This document shows positions 11,557 through 23,600 of a stretch of 64,000 bases of DNA, piece by piece. The position numbers and the translations under genes are program-made. Below the pieces are notes generated by a model that was given only the letters and a program-made list of their open reading frames with translations, did no database searches and was not told where the DNA came from. The stretch is from the NCBI GenBank assembly GCA_032718865.1, contig JALUTQ010000020.1:248001-312000 (forward strand), read 5' to 3'. The stretch comes from Tilletia caries (lineage: Eukaryota > Basidiomycota > Exobasidiomycetes > Tilletiales > Tilletiaceae). How positions within the stretch are numbered: the first letter of the stretch is position 1; each line of letters opens with the position of its first letter.

Positions 11557-11973
11557 TGTTGAGTTGAGTGTGTGGGTGGTGGGTGGTGGTGGTGGTGGTG
11601 AGAGGAGTAGTGTGTGTGTGAAGGTTGAGTGTTGCTGTTGGTGCTTGGTGAGAAATTCAGAAGGTGGTGGTCGAAGGTTGGGCTGCTCTTTATAAACCCC
11701 CGCGACGCGTTGCGCGCCCAAAATGTCCAGTCAGCGTTTTGAACACGGCACGTGACGTCGTCATCCTTTTGCCAACACACCACGTCACCTACTTGTCACC
11801 ACATCATCAGCATCATCACCCTACACTATCATCAACAGAAACTCTCAGCAGATCCCAAATCAAGTGTGTGGGCTCTACCGCACCTGACAGCTGCTATCAG
11901 CCTCGATCTGGCGCTTTTCAAGGCTGGGACCAATATCACGTGTGGTGTGCAGCATCAAAAGGACACGTCACCC
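11557..11973 (-). promoter_or_regulatory. H2B promoter with TATA, MCB, CACGTG and distal module
   Basis: Upstream of H2B I see TTTATAAAG (11689-11697), an MluI cell-cycle box ACGCGT (11705-11710) next to a GCGCGC/TTTTGGGCGC E2F-like stretch, and CACGTG (11749-11754). A distal module ATCACGTG...GACACGTCACCC spans 11935-11973. The same kinds of site, in the same order, lie upstream of H2A. MCB sites are known S-phase (MBF) elements in fungi; their use here is inferred. Confidence 0.6.
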
Positions 11974-12194
11974 TTTTTGACGGCAGCACACTCCGTGGCC
12001 CTATTCCGCCGTTTGTCATGTCCTCGTATCCCGACATCTTCCAGAGCCCAGCTACAGACGAAAGATGAAGAAGTGGTGGTGTTCATTCGAGAATGGATGA
12101 TGCAGTGGGACAAATGGGGTTTGCACTACAAAAGTTGCATTTGTGCAAGTATGTAATGCCAAAAGGAGCCAGGTGGCCGCGCTGACACACACAC
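11974..12194. other. Intergenic, H2B upstream / tRNase Z 3' flank
   Basis: No gene or clear motif. Short frames here have no protein-like composition. Confidence 0.4.
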
Positions 12195-15100
12195 TCAATC
12201 CATATGCGCGTCGCCTACCTCGGACCCCTCAGCTGCGTCCATATCGTCCGCATCCATATCACCCGTCTCCACGACCTCCTCCTCGTCCGCATCAAACAGG
12301 AGCTCCAGCGCGGGCACGTACCGCTCCATCTTCCACATGTCCCGCACCCCGATCGACGCGAGATCAAAGGCTGTCGCAACGATCATCCCCAGATTCTCCT
12401 CTGCCACGCCCTTCGCCTCCTCCTCAGCCTTGGTCTCCACCACGGAAGAGGAAGAGGAAGACGCTGCTGCTGCTGCTGCTCCGCCATCCCGCACCTTGAC
12501 GATGGTAGCCTGCTCCGCCTCATTCATCGAATTGAGAAGAGCGTCATCGTCGTCTACCTCCCCCTCCCCCCGGTCCTGGTCGAACATGGCCGTCAGATCC
12601 GTCCGCGCCTTCATGTTTGGTCCTCCCCCGCTATCACCCTGCCACCGTCGAGTCAGCCGAGGCAGTTTCGGATAACGCTGCGAAAAGTGCGTGAGCAGCG
12701 TACAAGCCGCGCCCGCCCGTCGTCCGACGTCAATGGCTTGCGCAAACGTGCTGTGCCCCTTGAAATACGCCATCTCCTCCCGCCCATCCTGGATCGTCGC
12801 CTCGTGGATCATGAGCGTCACGTCCTTCGAGGCTGCCACCAGCGCGTCGCACGGCCGAGAGTCGCCAGAATAGGCGAAGGAGAAGCCACGTCGTGGTGAG
12901 TCGGCCTTGGCAGCAGGTTTACGTGCCGCATTCGAGTCTTGCCCGACAGGCGATTCAGCCCGGCTCAGGATAGGCTTTTGCCGAAGCACCAACCCGAAGC
13001 AATGGTTCGTACCGTGGTCCACCCTGACCGTCTCGCATGACTCGAGATTCAGCGACTCCAGCAGAGCAGGCAGCAAATGGGCCGTTGAGAACCGGTGCGG
13101 CACATGCCTGAACGCCAACCGCCAGATACCATAGGTGTCCATATCGTACTCCCCCTTGGACGGGATCTCCACCTTGTTCAATATACCGATGGCGTTCTGC
13201 TCATTTTCGCGCAGGGCGGAGAAATCGACATCGGGCGCCTTCCAATCGGTAGCGTCCCTCTTTCGATAGCCCGCGGTCTCCTTGATCCACGCTTGGTCGC
13301 CTGTTTCGCCCAGCGCCACATGCCTCGCACCTCGTAAGTCGTCCGAGTTCAGGATGTAGGCCAAGTTGGAGTTCCGCACGTTTGGCAGACTGTCAATCTC
13401 GTGTAGGAAGAAATTGGAAAGCGATCCGCTGTAACGCCCCTTCTTCTCCAACCCGTGTTGCCATTCCGTAAGGCCGAGCGTCGAGTCCGCTAGACCCAAG
13501 GGTTCGCTGAGGTTGTACTCTTCAAGGTAGCAGCGCACGAAGTAATTGGTAATTACAAACAAAGGACTGTGAGTCCGATGTGCCAACTGTTGAAGCAGCG
13601 GAAGAGAGCGAAAGGTCAGCACACCACACAGTGGCAAAAGAACCATACTCCTCTGCACCTCGCACTCACTTTGCGCCGCTCGATCAGCAGCCGTGATACG
13701 CCAACATGATGATCGGCGTGGATGTGACTGACGAACAAAAGCTTGAGACCGAGCAGAATTTGGTCGACACCATCCTTCCCAAACTTGCGCCGCAACTGTC
13801 CGTACGTGCCTTCGCCGGCATCTAACAAGATGCATGGAGCCGGACCCGTCGTCACGCCTGGTGGATATGGGAGCTGGATGAGCGTTGAAGAAACATTGCG
13901 ATACTTCGAAGGCATGGCCGACCCGGTCCCGAGTGGAGTGACAACGACGCCGTCTCCCTCCTGGAGTAATCGGCGTCGTTGGGGTGCAGAGAGGACATCA
14001 TCCCCTCCAGCCTCGGCCTTCCCGCTCTCCTCCTCCAATCGAATCTCCTCCCGGATGGCAGCAGCGAGCGATTGGAACTTCTGCCAGGCCGCCTCTTTGA
14101 CCTGCCGAGCTTGTCGCTTTTGTTCAAAGACTCGGACCTGTTCCCGTGAAAAGTTCTTTTCAGGCACGAGCATGTTCATCAAGCTCTGCCGGGAAGGGTC
14201 ATCGAATTCATTACGTTTCTTGCCCTCGAGCCTCGCTTTCTTTTTGGCCGCCTTGGTCGTCTGTTTGGCCGGATTGACTTCATCTAATGCACCGACTTCG
14301 AACTGGTCCGCCGGGATGTCGAACGCTGCGAATCGTGCCGATTTCTCTTGATCTGACTCTGTCCGGGCCTCTTTGCGCGGCCCAACGTAGAAATCCCAGT
14401 TCGGCGCACCGTGACCATTTCGGACAGGTTGAGTGGCCGGAGTACGAGGGTAGAGAGAAATCTCCATGTCCGCGAAACCAACGCTGGTACGCTGACGCCA
14501 ACTTGATGGCCAACACGTCCCGTCTTTCTCTGGCAGGTCAAAAAGAGTGTCTAGCCCGAGGGAGCCTTCGAGCTCGTAGTCAGGAACTTGGAAGACGTCC
14601 TCGTCGAGCTGCGAGCTGCGCAAGTGGAGCAGGTTGGACGATGGATACGCGAGCTTGTCGGCGCAGTAGGCTTGGTTCGTGATCACATGTGTAATGTCGC
14701 GTTGGGGGCCGTCCGGAGACGGGTTCACAGGGTCAAGCTTTGCCGTAAAGTTGATGTACGTTGGATGTTTGAGAACTTGAGGAGCGGCCGTGTGAACAAT
14801 GACAACCGCGGGCTGATTGTCTGGTACGCCATTTTCTTGGTTGGCCAGGAAGGGCTTGATTTGCCGAAGGTTTTCGGTCGAATAGAGGGAGTGAATGTAT
14901 GCCACGGATGGTACATGAAGCATGATGAAGATCTATTGGATCAAGACAGTGTCAGTCTTTGCGCGTCCGAATCACGCAGCTCTGATGCGGCGCCACTCAC
15001 TGGACCTGGACGATTCGGGCCAACGACGGCGTGCGAAGGAACCACGACATCCTCAAGCTCTACTGAGTCAAAGTTGTAAGGCGAAGGAGCTTTGGCGGCC

Positions 15101-16398
15101 GCTTTTCCGGCACCGCCTCGCTTCTTGGTCTGACGCGAAAACCATACTTTCTTCTTGTCTTGCGACCACTCTGCCCAATCCTTTGGGCGGGCGACAGTGA
15201 CCGACCTACCCTCGGCCAATATGGAGTAAAGGTATCCCGGAGATACACCGTGATCAGAGGCGATCTCGGGGTCGAATTTGCCTCGCTGCGGTTTGCCTAC
15301 CAGGATATAGGAAAGAACGAGGGGTGGAGCTGGCTGTGGAGTGAAGCCGGAGGAGGTGGGGTTGATGCCGGGTGCGAGATCGGCCGGCAGCGAAACCATT
15401 GAGGGCCCCATCGGCGGAGCACACAAGGTCTTCAGTACAGCAGGAAGCGGCACCTTCTCGTAGCGAGATGCGCGCGTTGAGCGGAGGGCGTCGAAGAACA
15501 TGGTCGGAAGAATGCCAGAGATCCACTCTTGTGCATGTGCGCTACCGGGCGTCAAGCAGTCCCGCGGCGTGAAGGTATTCGCCGTGATGGGTAAGTCGAA
15601 GATGGAGCCGTCCTCGCTGGGCGAGCTTGTGTGTGAGCTCTTGTGCCGCTTTGAGGTTTGATCCCACTGCTCCTCCCCCTGCTGCTTCGGCGGTGAACTG
15701 GCCCTTTGGCCTGGCCTGAGGCCGGGAGACGCAACAGACCAAAAGTCGTTGTTGGGAGGCGCAGGAGGGACGGCATACGCTTGTGGGAGCAACTGGAGGG
15801 CGAAGACATCGATACAGTTGTCCGAGTAGTGCGGCCGCGGGCTCTCATCATCCTTTGTCTTGGGAGACGATGAGCGAGAACGCGGAGAACGAGGCGGACT
15901 GCTCTGAGTGTAATCGCGCGCCTTGCCCTTCGCAACAGATGAAGAGCCATTACTGGGCGAGGGAGGAGGACGACGCCTGGGATCGACCTCAATCGCAGTG
16001 AGCTGGCTGTCATGGCGCCGGACGTAGGTGCGCATCGTGGCAATGTAGTGCTTCAGGCCGACGGGCCCAAGTACCTGCATTTGTCGATGGCCAGCCTCGG
16101 CCAAGGTGATGAGCAAGCCAGGCAGGCCTCCGCTGGCCACGTTCGCCGTGCTGGCGAGGAAGGTGGTCCGTACGGGGCCATAGGAGATGCGGTGCTGGCC
16201 GAAGGAGCGGACGGTGCCTTCTGGACAGTTGAAGACATAGCGTGCCTTGTCAAAGTGCAGGAGGACGACGGGGAAGCATTGGGTGGGCGTGTCCGAGGAA
16301 GGCGTGGACAGGATGCGAAGGTTCGAGATCATCGACCCCGCCAGAGACCTGAGATTCCAGCGAGCCAGCGTAGATATTGGGAAGAAGAGTCTCCGCAC
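12195..16398 (-). CDS. TRZ1: Ribonuclease Z, long form (tRNase ZL, ELAC2/Trz1)
   Basis: Endonuclease that trims the 3' trailer of precursor tRNAs. Three exons with phase-0 introns: 16398-15001, 14932-13670, 13586-12195, about 1350 aa, long for the family because of disordered linkers. The N-terminal half is the degenerate metallo-beta-lactamase domain (PVVLLHFDKARYVFNCPEGT, RISYGPVRTTFL). The C-terminal half is catalytic: VTPLGTGSAMPSKYRNVSST, the zinc motif SHIHADHHVGVSRLL at the end of exon 2, then SGDSRPCD, IHEATIQDG and TLLTHFSQRYPKLP in exon 3. The N-terminus is Arg- and hydrophobic-rich with no acidic residue in the first 22, and a second Met follows (MISNLRILSTP). Dual mitochondrial and nuclear forms by alternative starts are plausible, as in animal ELAC2. 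The gene separates H2A from H2B. Confidence 0.92.
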
Positions 16399-16840
16399 AC
16401 TCGCTCACGCACGGGGAGGGGTTCGGGAGAGTCGAGCTGGGGCACGAGGGAGGATGATGGTCGTCCGCAAGAAGACGGCTGAGCTCACTGACTTGGGAAA
16501 ACTTCAGGATATGTAGGCCGCAGCGAGATCGGGCTTCTTCTCACCGTCCGCAACGCAGCTCGACGCGATCACCAGCGTCACAGCCAGGCATCGAGGTGGA
16601 AGCCTTGGTGGGTGGTGGTGGTGGCGCGGAGACGGCACTCAGTGATTGATGTTGAAGCTGGAGGGAGCGAAGCAAGGAGACATTGGCCAGCTCGCAAGCA
16701 GTCAGACAAGAGTGTAGAGAACAAAGGGTGTGTGTTGCTGTGGACTAATGGTACATGGGGTGTAGAAAGGCATGCGCGATTCATGGAGGAGGTACAAGGT
16801 CGAAGAGGAAGAAGAAGAGAGACGGTTCCGAGTGCAACGC
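16399..16840. other. Intergenic, tRNase Z promoter / H2A 3' flank
   Basis: 442 bp between the tRNase Z start and the H2A stop, both on the minus strand, so it must hold the H2A terminator and the tRNase Z promoter. No clear TATA box or other gene seen. Confidence 0.4.
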
Positions 16841-17349
16841 TCAAAGGTCTTGCGAGCTCGCGGCCTTCTTCTTGCCGCTCTTGGCCGGTAGAAGCTCGCT
16901 CTGGATGAACGGCAAGACACCACCCTGGGAGATCGTGACGCTGCCGAGCAACTTGTTCAGCTCCTCGTCGTTCCGGATCGCTAGTTGCAGGTGGCGGGGA
17001 ATGATACGCGACTTCTTATTGTCCCGGGCGGCGTTACCAGCGAGCTCGAGGATCTCAGCTGCGAGGTACTCGAGGACGGCAGCGAGGTAGACTGATGAGG
17101 GCGCGCAAAGAAGGAGAGGAAGGGAGAAAGCAATGGTTAGAAGACGCGTTGGGGGTGAAGATTGTGAGAGCGCGCGCATCAGGAGGACTCACCAGGGGCA
17201 CCGGCACCGACACGCTGGGCGTAGTTGCCGTTTCGCAGCAGCCTGTGGATACGACCGACGGGGAACTGCAGACCGGCCTTGGCCGAACGGGTTGTGGACT
17301 TGGAGGTGGTCTCACCAGCCTTGCCGCCAGACTTGCCGCCAGATGACAT
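16841..17349 (-). CDS. HTA1: Histone H2A (with SQ motif)
   Basis: Core histone. Two exons: 17349-17193 and 17091-16841, 135 aa, with phase-1 junction inside [13 protein letters not shown]. Histone-fold landmarks: [60 protein letters not shown]. The C-terminus is SSQDL, the SQ(E/D)phi motif phosphorylated by ATM/ATR-family kinases, so the canonical H2A here doubles as H2A.X, as in other fungi. Confidence 0.96.
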
Positions 17350-17624
17350 CTTGAGTGTGTGTGTGTGGGTGGGGTGGGGGTTGTTGGTGGTGTTTGGAAG
17401 AGGGCTGAGGAAGAGAGCTGCTAGTGAAGAAGCGCTGAGTGCTTGTTGGTTGTTGGTGGTGTTCGTTGGTGGTGAGGGAAAAAGTTGTGTGGGGTGGTGG
17501 TCGGATGGTGCCGCCTCTTTATACATTTGGCGATATCCTCAGACGCGTCGACGCGCAAAGTGGTGACTCACCACTTTCGCAAAAGGCTGACATCACGTGC
17601 ATCACTCAAAAAGACACGTCACCC
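17350..17624 (-). promoter_or_regulatory. H2A promoter with TATA, MCB, palindrome and distal module
   Basis: Reading away from H2A: TGTATAAAGAG (17515-17525), MCB box ACGCGT (17543-17548) adjoining TTTGCGCG, and a perfect inverted repeat with 10-nt arms and one central base (17557-17577) that contains TGACTCA (17564-17570). The distal module ATCACGTG...GACACGTCACCC (17592-17624) is shared with the H2B promoter. TGACTCA is the Gcn4/AP-1 type site. Roles are inferred from motif identity and the match with H2B. Confidence 0.6.
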
Positions 17625-17843
17625 ATGTCATCCCTGTCATCCCTGTCACCCCATCACCACTCTGTCACTCCTTACGCTTAATGCGCGCACAACCAGACAG
17701 CCAGCACTACTCTTCCCAGCACATATAATGAAGGATACTGATCGTTGCACATGCTTTACATTCACCTTGCGACGGAAGAACTCAACCGGAGGACGATGTG
17801 ACGAGTACAGGAACAAAACAGTCCGACGGAATGGGAACCGCAA
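17625..17843. other. Intergenic
   Basis: Contains a short direct repeat of CATCCCTGT near 17632-17645. It is the 3' flank of the next minus-strand gene. No gene seen. Confidence 0.4.
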
Positions 17844-20203
17844 TCAGTGGTGCTGCCCAGAGTAGTAAGAAGCCGCCTGTCCACCCGAATCAGGCGGACC
17901 TTTGCTACCACCATCCGCAAATCTACCCATGTCTGCTCCCTGGCCCGGTCCCTGAACCCCTCTCTGTCCCCCATCCCCTGGCGTCGCACTATGAAGCTCC
18001 CCAGACCAGTACGAAGCAGCCTCCCCGCTCGCACTTGCAGGCGGTCGCCCATCATGAACAGGAACAGGAAGAGGCTTGCCCCCCTCAGCACCCCCTTGCT
18101 GCTGCTGCACCTTCGCAGCATTCGCCTTGGCCTCCTCATCCTCGATGTCGACGTGCACATTCGGGACGTATTTCCTCACCGATTCCACCACAGTCTTTTG
18201 CACATGACCCCAGCACAGTTGCTCGAGCAGTCGGTGGCCTCCTCCGATCACCTCCAGTACCCGCCGGCGGAGCGCGAGCTGGATCTTGTTGATCAGACTG
18301 CGGAGCGCCTCGCGCACGTCGAAGAGGTCTTTTAGGAACGACGACCCCTTGGTCGATGCGTCACGCTCGACAGCATCGTCGAAAGGGTTGCCTCCGAACA
18401 CCTTGCTCAACGGGCCGCGAAGGGCATCTGAATATCAGCAAGCAGTATGAGACAAAAGGGAGAGGGTCAGAACAATCTACAAATCAGTCAGAACCTCATC
18501 GAATGAAGTACTCGCCTGGTAGCAAATCGAACAAGGTCCTCTCCAGCGTGCTGAGTATCTTTTGGAAGTCGTTTCTTGTCGTGGTCCGGACGGATACCAG
18601 CGAGCTGCTCAGCTTGCGAGACAACACACCCGCAACACCATGAGCCTTGGCCTCCTCTGTCGAACCCCGCTGACGCACGACCTCGTCGAGCTCCCTTGCC
18701 TCCTGCTCTGCCTCGTCGTCACTGTCTTCGCTCGGAGGCAGACCGCGCGAGAGGGGAGCATCGGAAGACGAGGAGTTCCCGATCTTTGCCTTGTGCTTGA
18801 ACATCGACTTCAGATTCGACAGAGCCTCGTGCATATCACTGCTGGCCGCGTCTCCCACGAGCTCCCTCGTAGAGATGTGGCCTCGCAGCCAGAGCTTGAG
18901 CTGATTGATCGCAATGGAGATCATCTGCTCCGCCAAGGGAAGGTGGGTTCTTCGCAAGACGTCGGCGATCTATATATATAACGAGGAAATTAAAAGCCAA
19001 TTCTGTGAGTTTGCGCTTGACATCGAGCGGAGAAAAGGACAAAAAAGGGAAACGAACCTGTGTTTTGAGATCAGGCGCGACCGCCCGTGCCTTTTCCTCG
19101 GGATTGTTACGAGCCTTGGCAACCTCGCCAGCAATGTTGCGGAAGTTAGACTTGAGCTCTTTGAACTTGCCCTTGATCTCATCGGAGAGGTCAAAGCCTT
19201 TGTCTGTTGAGTCGGAAGCCGGACCCCCATGAGCAGGAGGCAACCCATCGCTGTCGGCCACCTCCGACCCGAGACCCATTTGACCTGAAGGAGCGACACA
19301 AAACTCAGTGATCAGCCATTTCAACAGCCTTGATGACCGAATAAAATCAGCAAGAAACGTTCCCTCTCACCCTGCGTGGCCTCAGCAAACTTGGACACAG
19401 TCTGCAGGGCAATCGAGAAGAAATCTCCTTCCTTACGCTGGGCAGCCCACTCGCGGCTACGGGCCGCTTCCTCCGTCGCGAGCGCACGCCGAGCCTCAGG
19501 AGACGCATGCTCGAGCGGGTCAAAGTCGAAATCGAGCTTCAGGTCTTCGGTGAGCTCGGGAATGTCGAGGAAGGGGATCGACCGTTCGCCGTACTCTGGG
19601 GAAGGCGATTAGCAGATGTAAGGGGTCAGTGTGCTCGAAAGATTAAGGCGAACTTAACGTGTATTGGGGGCTCGTACCCTGCGGGACGCCTGGCTCTTCG
19701 TGGGAGCTGTACACGTCGTTTGCGTCGCGCGTCTTGAGGCCGGAAGTGACTTTCGAAGTGAAGGTCGTATATTTGCCTTCGAAGATCGACTTGAAGGCCT
19801 CGCTCATACTTTTTTGGAGTGGGAGCATACATTTCACCTTCAGCCAGAACGCAAGTGAGGAAACATTCGGAGACATGGTCGTGCGACTCACTGGTGCTCG
19901 AGCGAGTCAATCGTCTTGCCTTGGAAGCGGTCAATCTCGTGCGTCAGGAGCGGGACCAGGGTCGGTCGCATAGCTGCGATCAAGACATATTGTTCAGCAC
20001 ACCTTTCAATTGGAAACGTTTGTCCATAATTGAAGAGGAAGGCTCTCACCCTCAATATACTTGTCAACATGCTTCATGACAAAGTTAGGGATTCCATGTC
20101 GGCTGGGAGCCATGGAGTCCGACGTCGAGGTCTCTCGCTCATCGTCGCCATGTTTGCCAATATCGTCCAGCTTGGCATGGATCTTGTCGAAGAACTTGGA
20201 CAT
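17844..20203 (-). CDS. Unrecognised helical protein, 7 exons
   Basis: I do not recognise the family. Exons: 20203-20050, 19973-19892, 19808-19678, 19595-19371, 19284-19058, 18969-18516, 18427-17844, giving 618 aa with every junction in frame, which strongly supports a real gene. The N-terminus (MSKFFDKIHAKLDDIG) is charged and helical with no signal peptide. The middle has amphipathic segments such as LSDEIKGKFKELKSNFRNIA and LPLAEQMISIAINQLKLWLR. An acidic patch EDSDDEAEQEARELDEVV follows. The last exon has LRSLINKIQLALRRRVLEVI and ends in a Gly/Gln/Ser-rich tail finishing SYYSGQHH. No transmembrane segment is obvious. Intron 6 appears to use a GC donor (GCGAGT at 18515-18510). Confidence 0.7.
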
Positions 20204-20637
20204 GCTTGAGGGCGAGCTTGAAAGGTCGGGTGTGGTGGGATCGATGGGAGCGTTCCAGACGTGGCGAAGACTCGATTTCAGACCTGCTTATAAGGGGATC
20301 TTGGTCAAGTTAGCGCGGGGCCAGGCAAGGCATCAAGCGTGTCGGGGCGCAAGGAGCACGGGCGAGGGCTGTGCACCCTGCATCGCGAGTCGTTCAAGCT
20401 CACTGCCAAGGGCGAGGTCAATGCGACGAGTGTGTAGTCGCTCCGACAAGGAGATACATAAGTTAACCTGGATGCTGGATATGGCATCCTGAAAGTTGCT
20501 GCAAAGTGACAAATCGTGCTCGTACAACTACAGGTGGACAGACGGGAGAAGGACAGAGAGAAGTGCACTTGTGCTGTATGTGTTGTGTGTGTTCGCCGTT
20601 TCTCCTGCGCCTTTCGCGCCCTAGGGCTCGCCCTCCG
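20204..20637. other. Intergenic, 7-exon gene promoter / ADA3 3' flank
   Basis: 434 bp with no supported gene. Confidence 0.4.
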
Positions 20638-23600
20638 TCAAAGCTCCATGTCCTGTGTCTCGTCCGGTGGTGTTTCCATCGCAGCAGAGGGTACCGCTGC
20701 TCCCTCTACAGCAGTCGCAACCGGCGCCGGCGCAGGCCCCGCCTCCGCCGCCATCTTTCGCGTTTTGATGTTGCTGCCACCACTACCGTCCCCCCTTCCC
20801 GCAAGCCGAAGGTCGCCAAACACGCTCTCCCGCGGCGTCTTCCACGAATGCGGACACACGTCCATAAAGAGCGGATCAAACGCATACCTGAGCTTCTGCC
20901 GCCGCTCCAACGCCGCCGCAAGTGGTTCCGGCAAGCCCGCAAACGGTCCCCCAGGCCCGCTGGCCGTGGCTCCTTGACTGGATGCGGACGGTACCACGCC
21001 TGGTAAGGTCGCATGGGGCAGCGAGGGCGAGTCGGACGAGGACGATGACGAGTAGCCCGCCTGGACGGCCGCGGCTGCCATCTCCGCATGAGTGAGCGGA
21101 CCATGGCCCGCATTCGTACCGGGCCGAACCCGGACCCTTCCACTCGCCTCCCTCTCCTTCTCACGGTCCCGACGGGTCTTGAGCTGCTTTTGGCGCTTGA
21201 ACCAGTGCGTCTCGATGTCCTTCTCCACGCTGCTCAGCGCATTCGCATAGTCCTGGTACGCCATCCGATCGTGCGCAATCTCAAAGAGTCGCTTCTTGCG
21301 TGCGGCGTTGATCGTCATCTGCTCGCGAAGCGCACGTTGCGCCTGTCGAAGGGCAGACGAGATCTCGTCGTCTGTCCGTAGTGTCGGATCAAAGAAGGCA
21401 AGCGAGGACCGGCCGGACTTGGAATCACCTCCTCCACCTCCTATCCGGTTCCCCGACACTGACGAAGGGCTATCCGCTTCATCGTCGCCATCGCCATCCA
21501 GATCGCCCTCGTCCATGTCTTCATCGTCCCTACGACTCGCCCGCGCAGAGGCCTCCTTCGCAGCCGCCGCAGCCGCATTGCCCGCTTCTGTCGGACTCAA
21601 GACGGAGATGGCTCGAAGTTCCAAAGCGAGCCGGCTCTCAAAGGAAGCCAGATCCTGCTCTTGTGCAGCATGATCCCTCGCTGACCCCAGCCTGCCGTCC
21701 CTGCGACTGAGGGCACCACTCCCAGACCGTTCAAGGTCCGTATCGTGATCGCCCTCCCCTTCCGTTTCCAGCTCGGCATCATCCGCTTCTGTCCCAGGCT
21801 CCTGCTTAAGCGTCAGCTTCAAGGGGCTCGAAGCGCGAGGTTGGGACGGGAATCCCGTTGACGCGACCCCATCCGTCCCCGCCGATGCTGACGGTCCCGC
21901 AGTATCCGCACCAGTCACAAGGCCAGAGGCAGCCATCGCCACATCCTGCTCTTCTCCTGCCTGCGGCCGAGCTATCTCCTCAACAGCGACGCCATCCCCA
22001 GGCACATCTCCTTCCGCCTCCCCTTCCTCCTCCGCAACCGGCATCAACGCGCTCACGATGCGCTCCGTCAGCGGGCCGCCCTTGGCCTCCTCATCCCGGA
22101 ACAGATGACCATCACGCATCTGAGCAGGCGTGAAGTGAACCGCGTGCGTATTGCTGTACACCCCACCGGTCCCACCGCCGACCAGTCCACCCATGGTCGC
22201 ACTTCGAGTCCGTCTCCGCGCCGCATTCGCGCCGGCACCCGTTCTCCCATCGGGACCTGGTGTGCCTAGGAATCCGCTCGGTGTGGAGCCTGTACGGCCT
22301 CGGACACTGCCGGCCCATGACCCACCGCTCATGTCGAACGCGCTGATGTCATACCCGGCTGCCGCAGCGGCCGCTGTCATCGCGGCGTCTTCCTCTGCCC
22401 ACACGTCGCGGTAGTATCTCCCTAGAGCCGGCATCTGGAACGGCTCGGGATTCTCCGACTGCAAAACGCGCAAAAGCAGGATTATGTCAGAGTCATCAAC
22501 GTAGCAAATGGTTGGAGTTTCTGGGCACTCACTTCTGCGCTCAACCATGCTAGATCATCCTCCGTCAAGGTTTTGAAGAAAGCATCCGCGTACGCATAAA
22601 ACGTCAAGATGGGCGTCTGCTGAATCTCCTTCCCCTTCCGATCTTTCCGCGTGGCCTGTCGACCCGCTGCATCCTGCGATGGTCCCGGAGTACCCAGACT
22701 CTCATCAGCCAACGCAGGAGTCCCGCCCCGCGCGGGTCCAACCTGAGGATTCATCCCCAACACACCCGCCTTCCAATCCCAGCTGGTCCAATCAACCTGA
22801 ACCTCCTCCGGCGCCCGTGCGTATGGCTTCGCAGGCTGAGATATGGGCCGCTGTGGAATGACGGACGATGGGGTCCGTATGGGTAGCGTCCAGGAGAGGG
22901 ACGGAGGCTCGTCCGGGTGGGGAAGAAAGCCGACCATGCGTCCGTCAGGCCCGATCTGGCCGGGACGGAGTGGAGGAGGGGCGAATATCATTCCTCCCGT
23001 CGTGGCAGGTGTTGAGTCACGTCGACCCGGAAGTGCTCCCTGCGCCGGGACACCAATCGCGCTCGTGGAGGCAACAGGCGTGGCGGGACCGGGTGCAGGG
23101 GAGGCCACGCCGGCAGCTCTTGCCGCAGCAGCGGCGGCGGCGGCATTTTGGAAGTGCGTCCGACTTGCGGGGTTCAATTTGAGCTTGACTGCGAGACGTG
23201 GAACGGGAGCGGGTGTAGCGCTCGAAGGCGCTGGTGCAGATGATGTCGGGTCGGCGACTTCCTGCGTCTCGACTGTCACTTTCTCTTGTGAAGAGACGCT
23301 TGGGTCACTGGCCACTGCAGGCGCCACTGTCACCTCAAGCTCGGCTGTCCCACTCCTGGCGCGCTTCTGAGTTGTTTCTACCGCAGCTGGTGCCGAAGGA
23401 CCAGGGCTGGTAGAGGACTCGCGTTTTCGCTTCTTTTGCTTGTCTGGTAATGACAAGATTAACGCCTCCTTCGGCAGGACGGGCGACTTGATTATGCGTG
23501 TATCTGATGAAAGAGTCTCGCCTGCTCGCGTAGAGGGTGACGTTACCGCGCTCGGTCCTGAAGTGAGCGGAGACGTGCCTGCAGAAAGGTCAGGAGCTGA

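Noticed and set aside
13616..14923. Reading the middle tRNase Z exon as a separate gene starting MLHVPSVAY
   Set aside because: Its upstream splice to 15001 and downstream splice to 13586 are both phase 0 and join two halves of one known protein.
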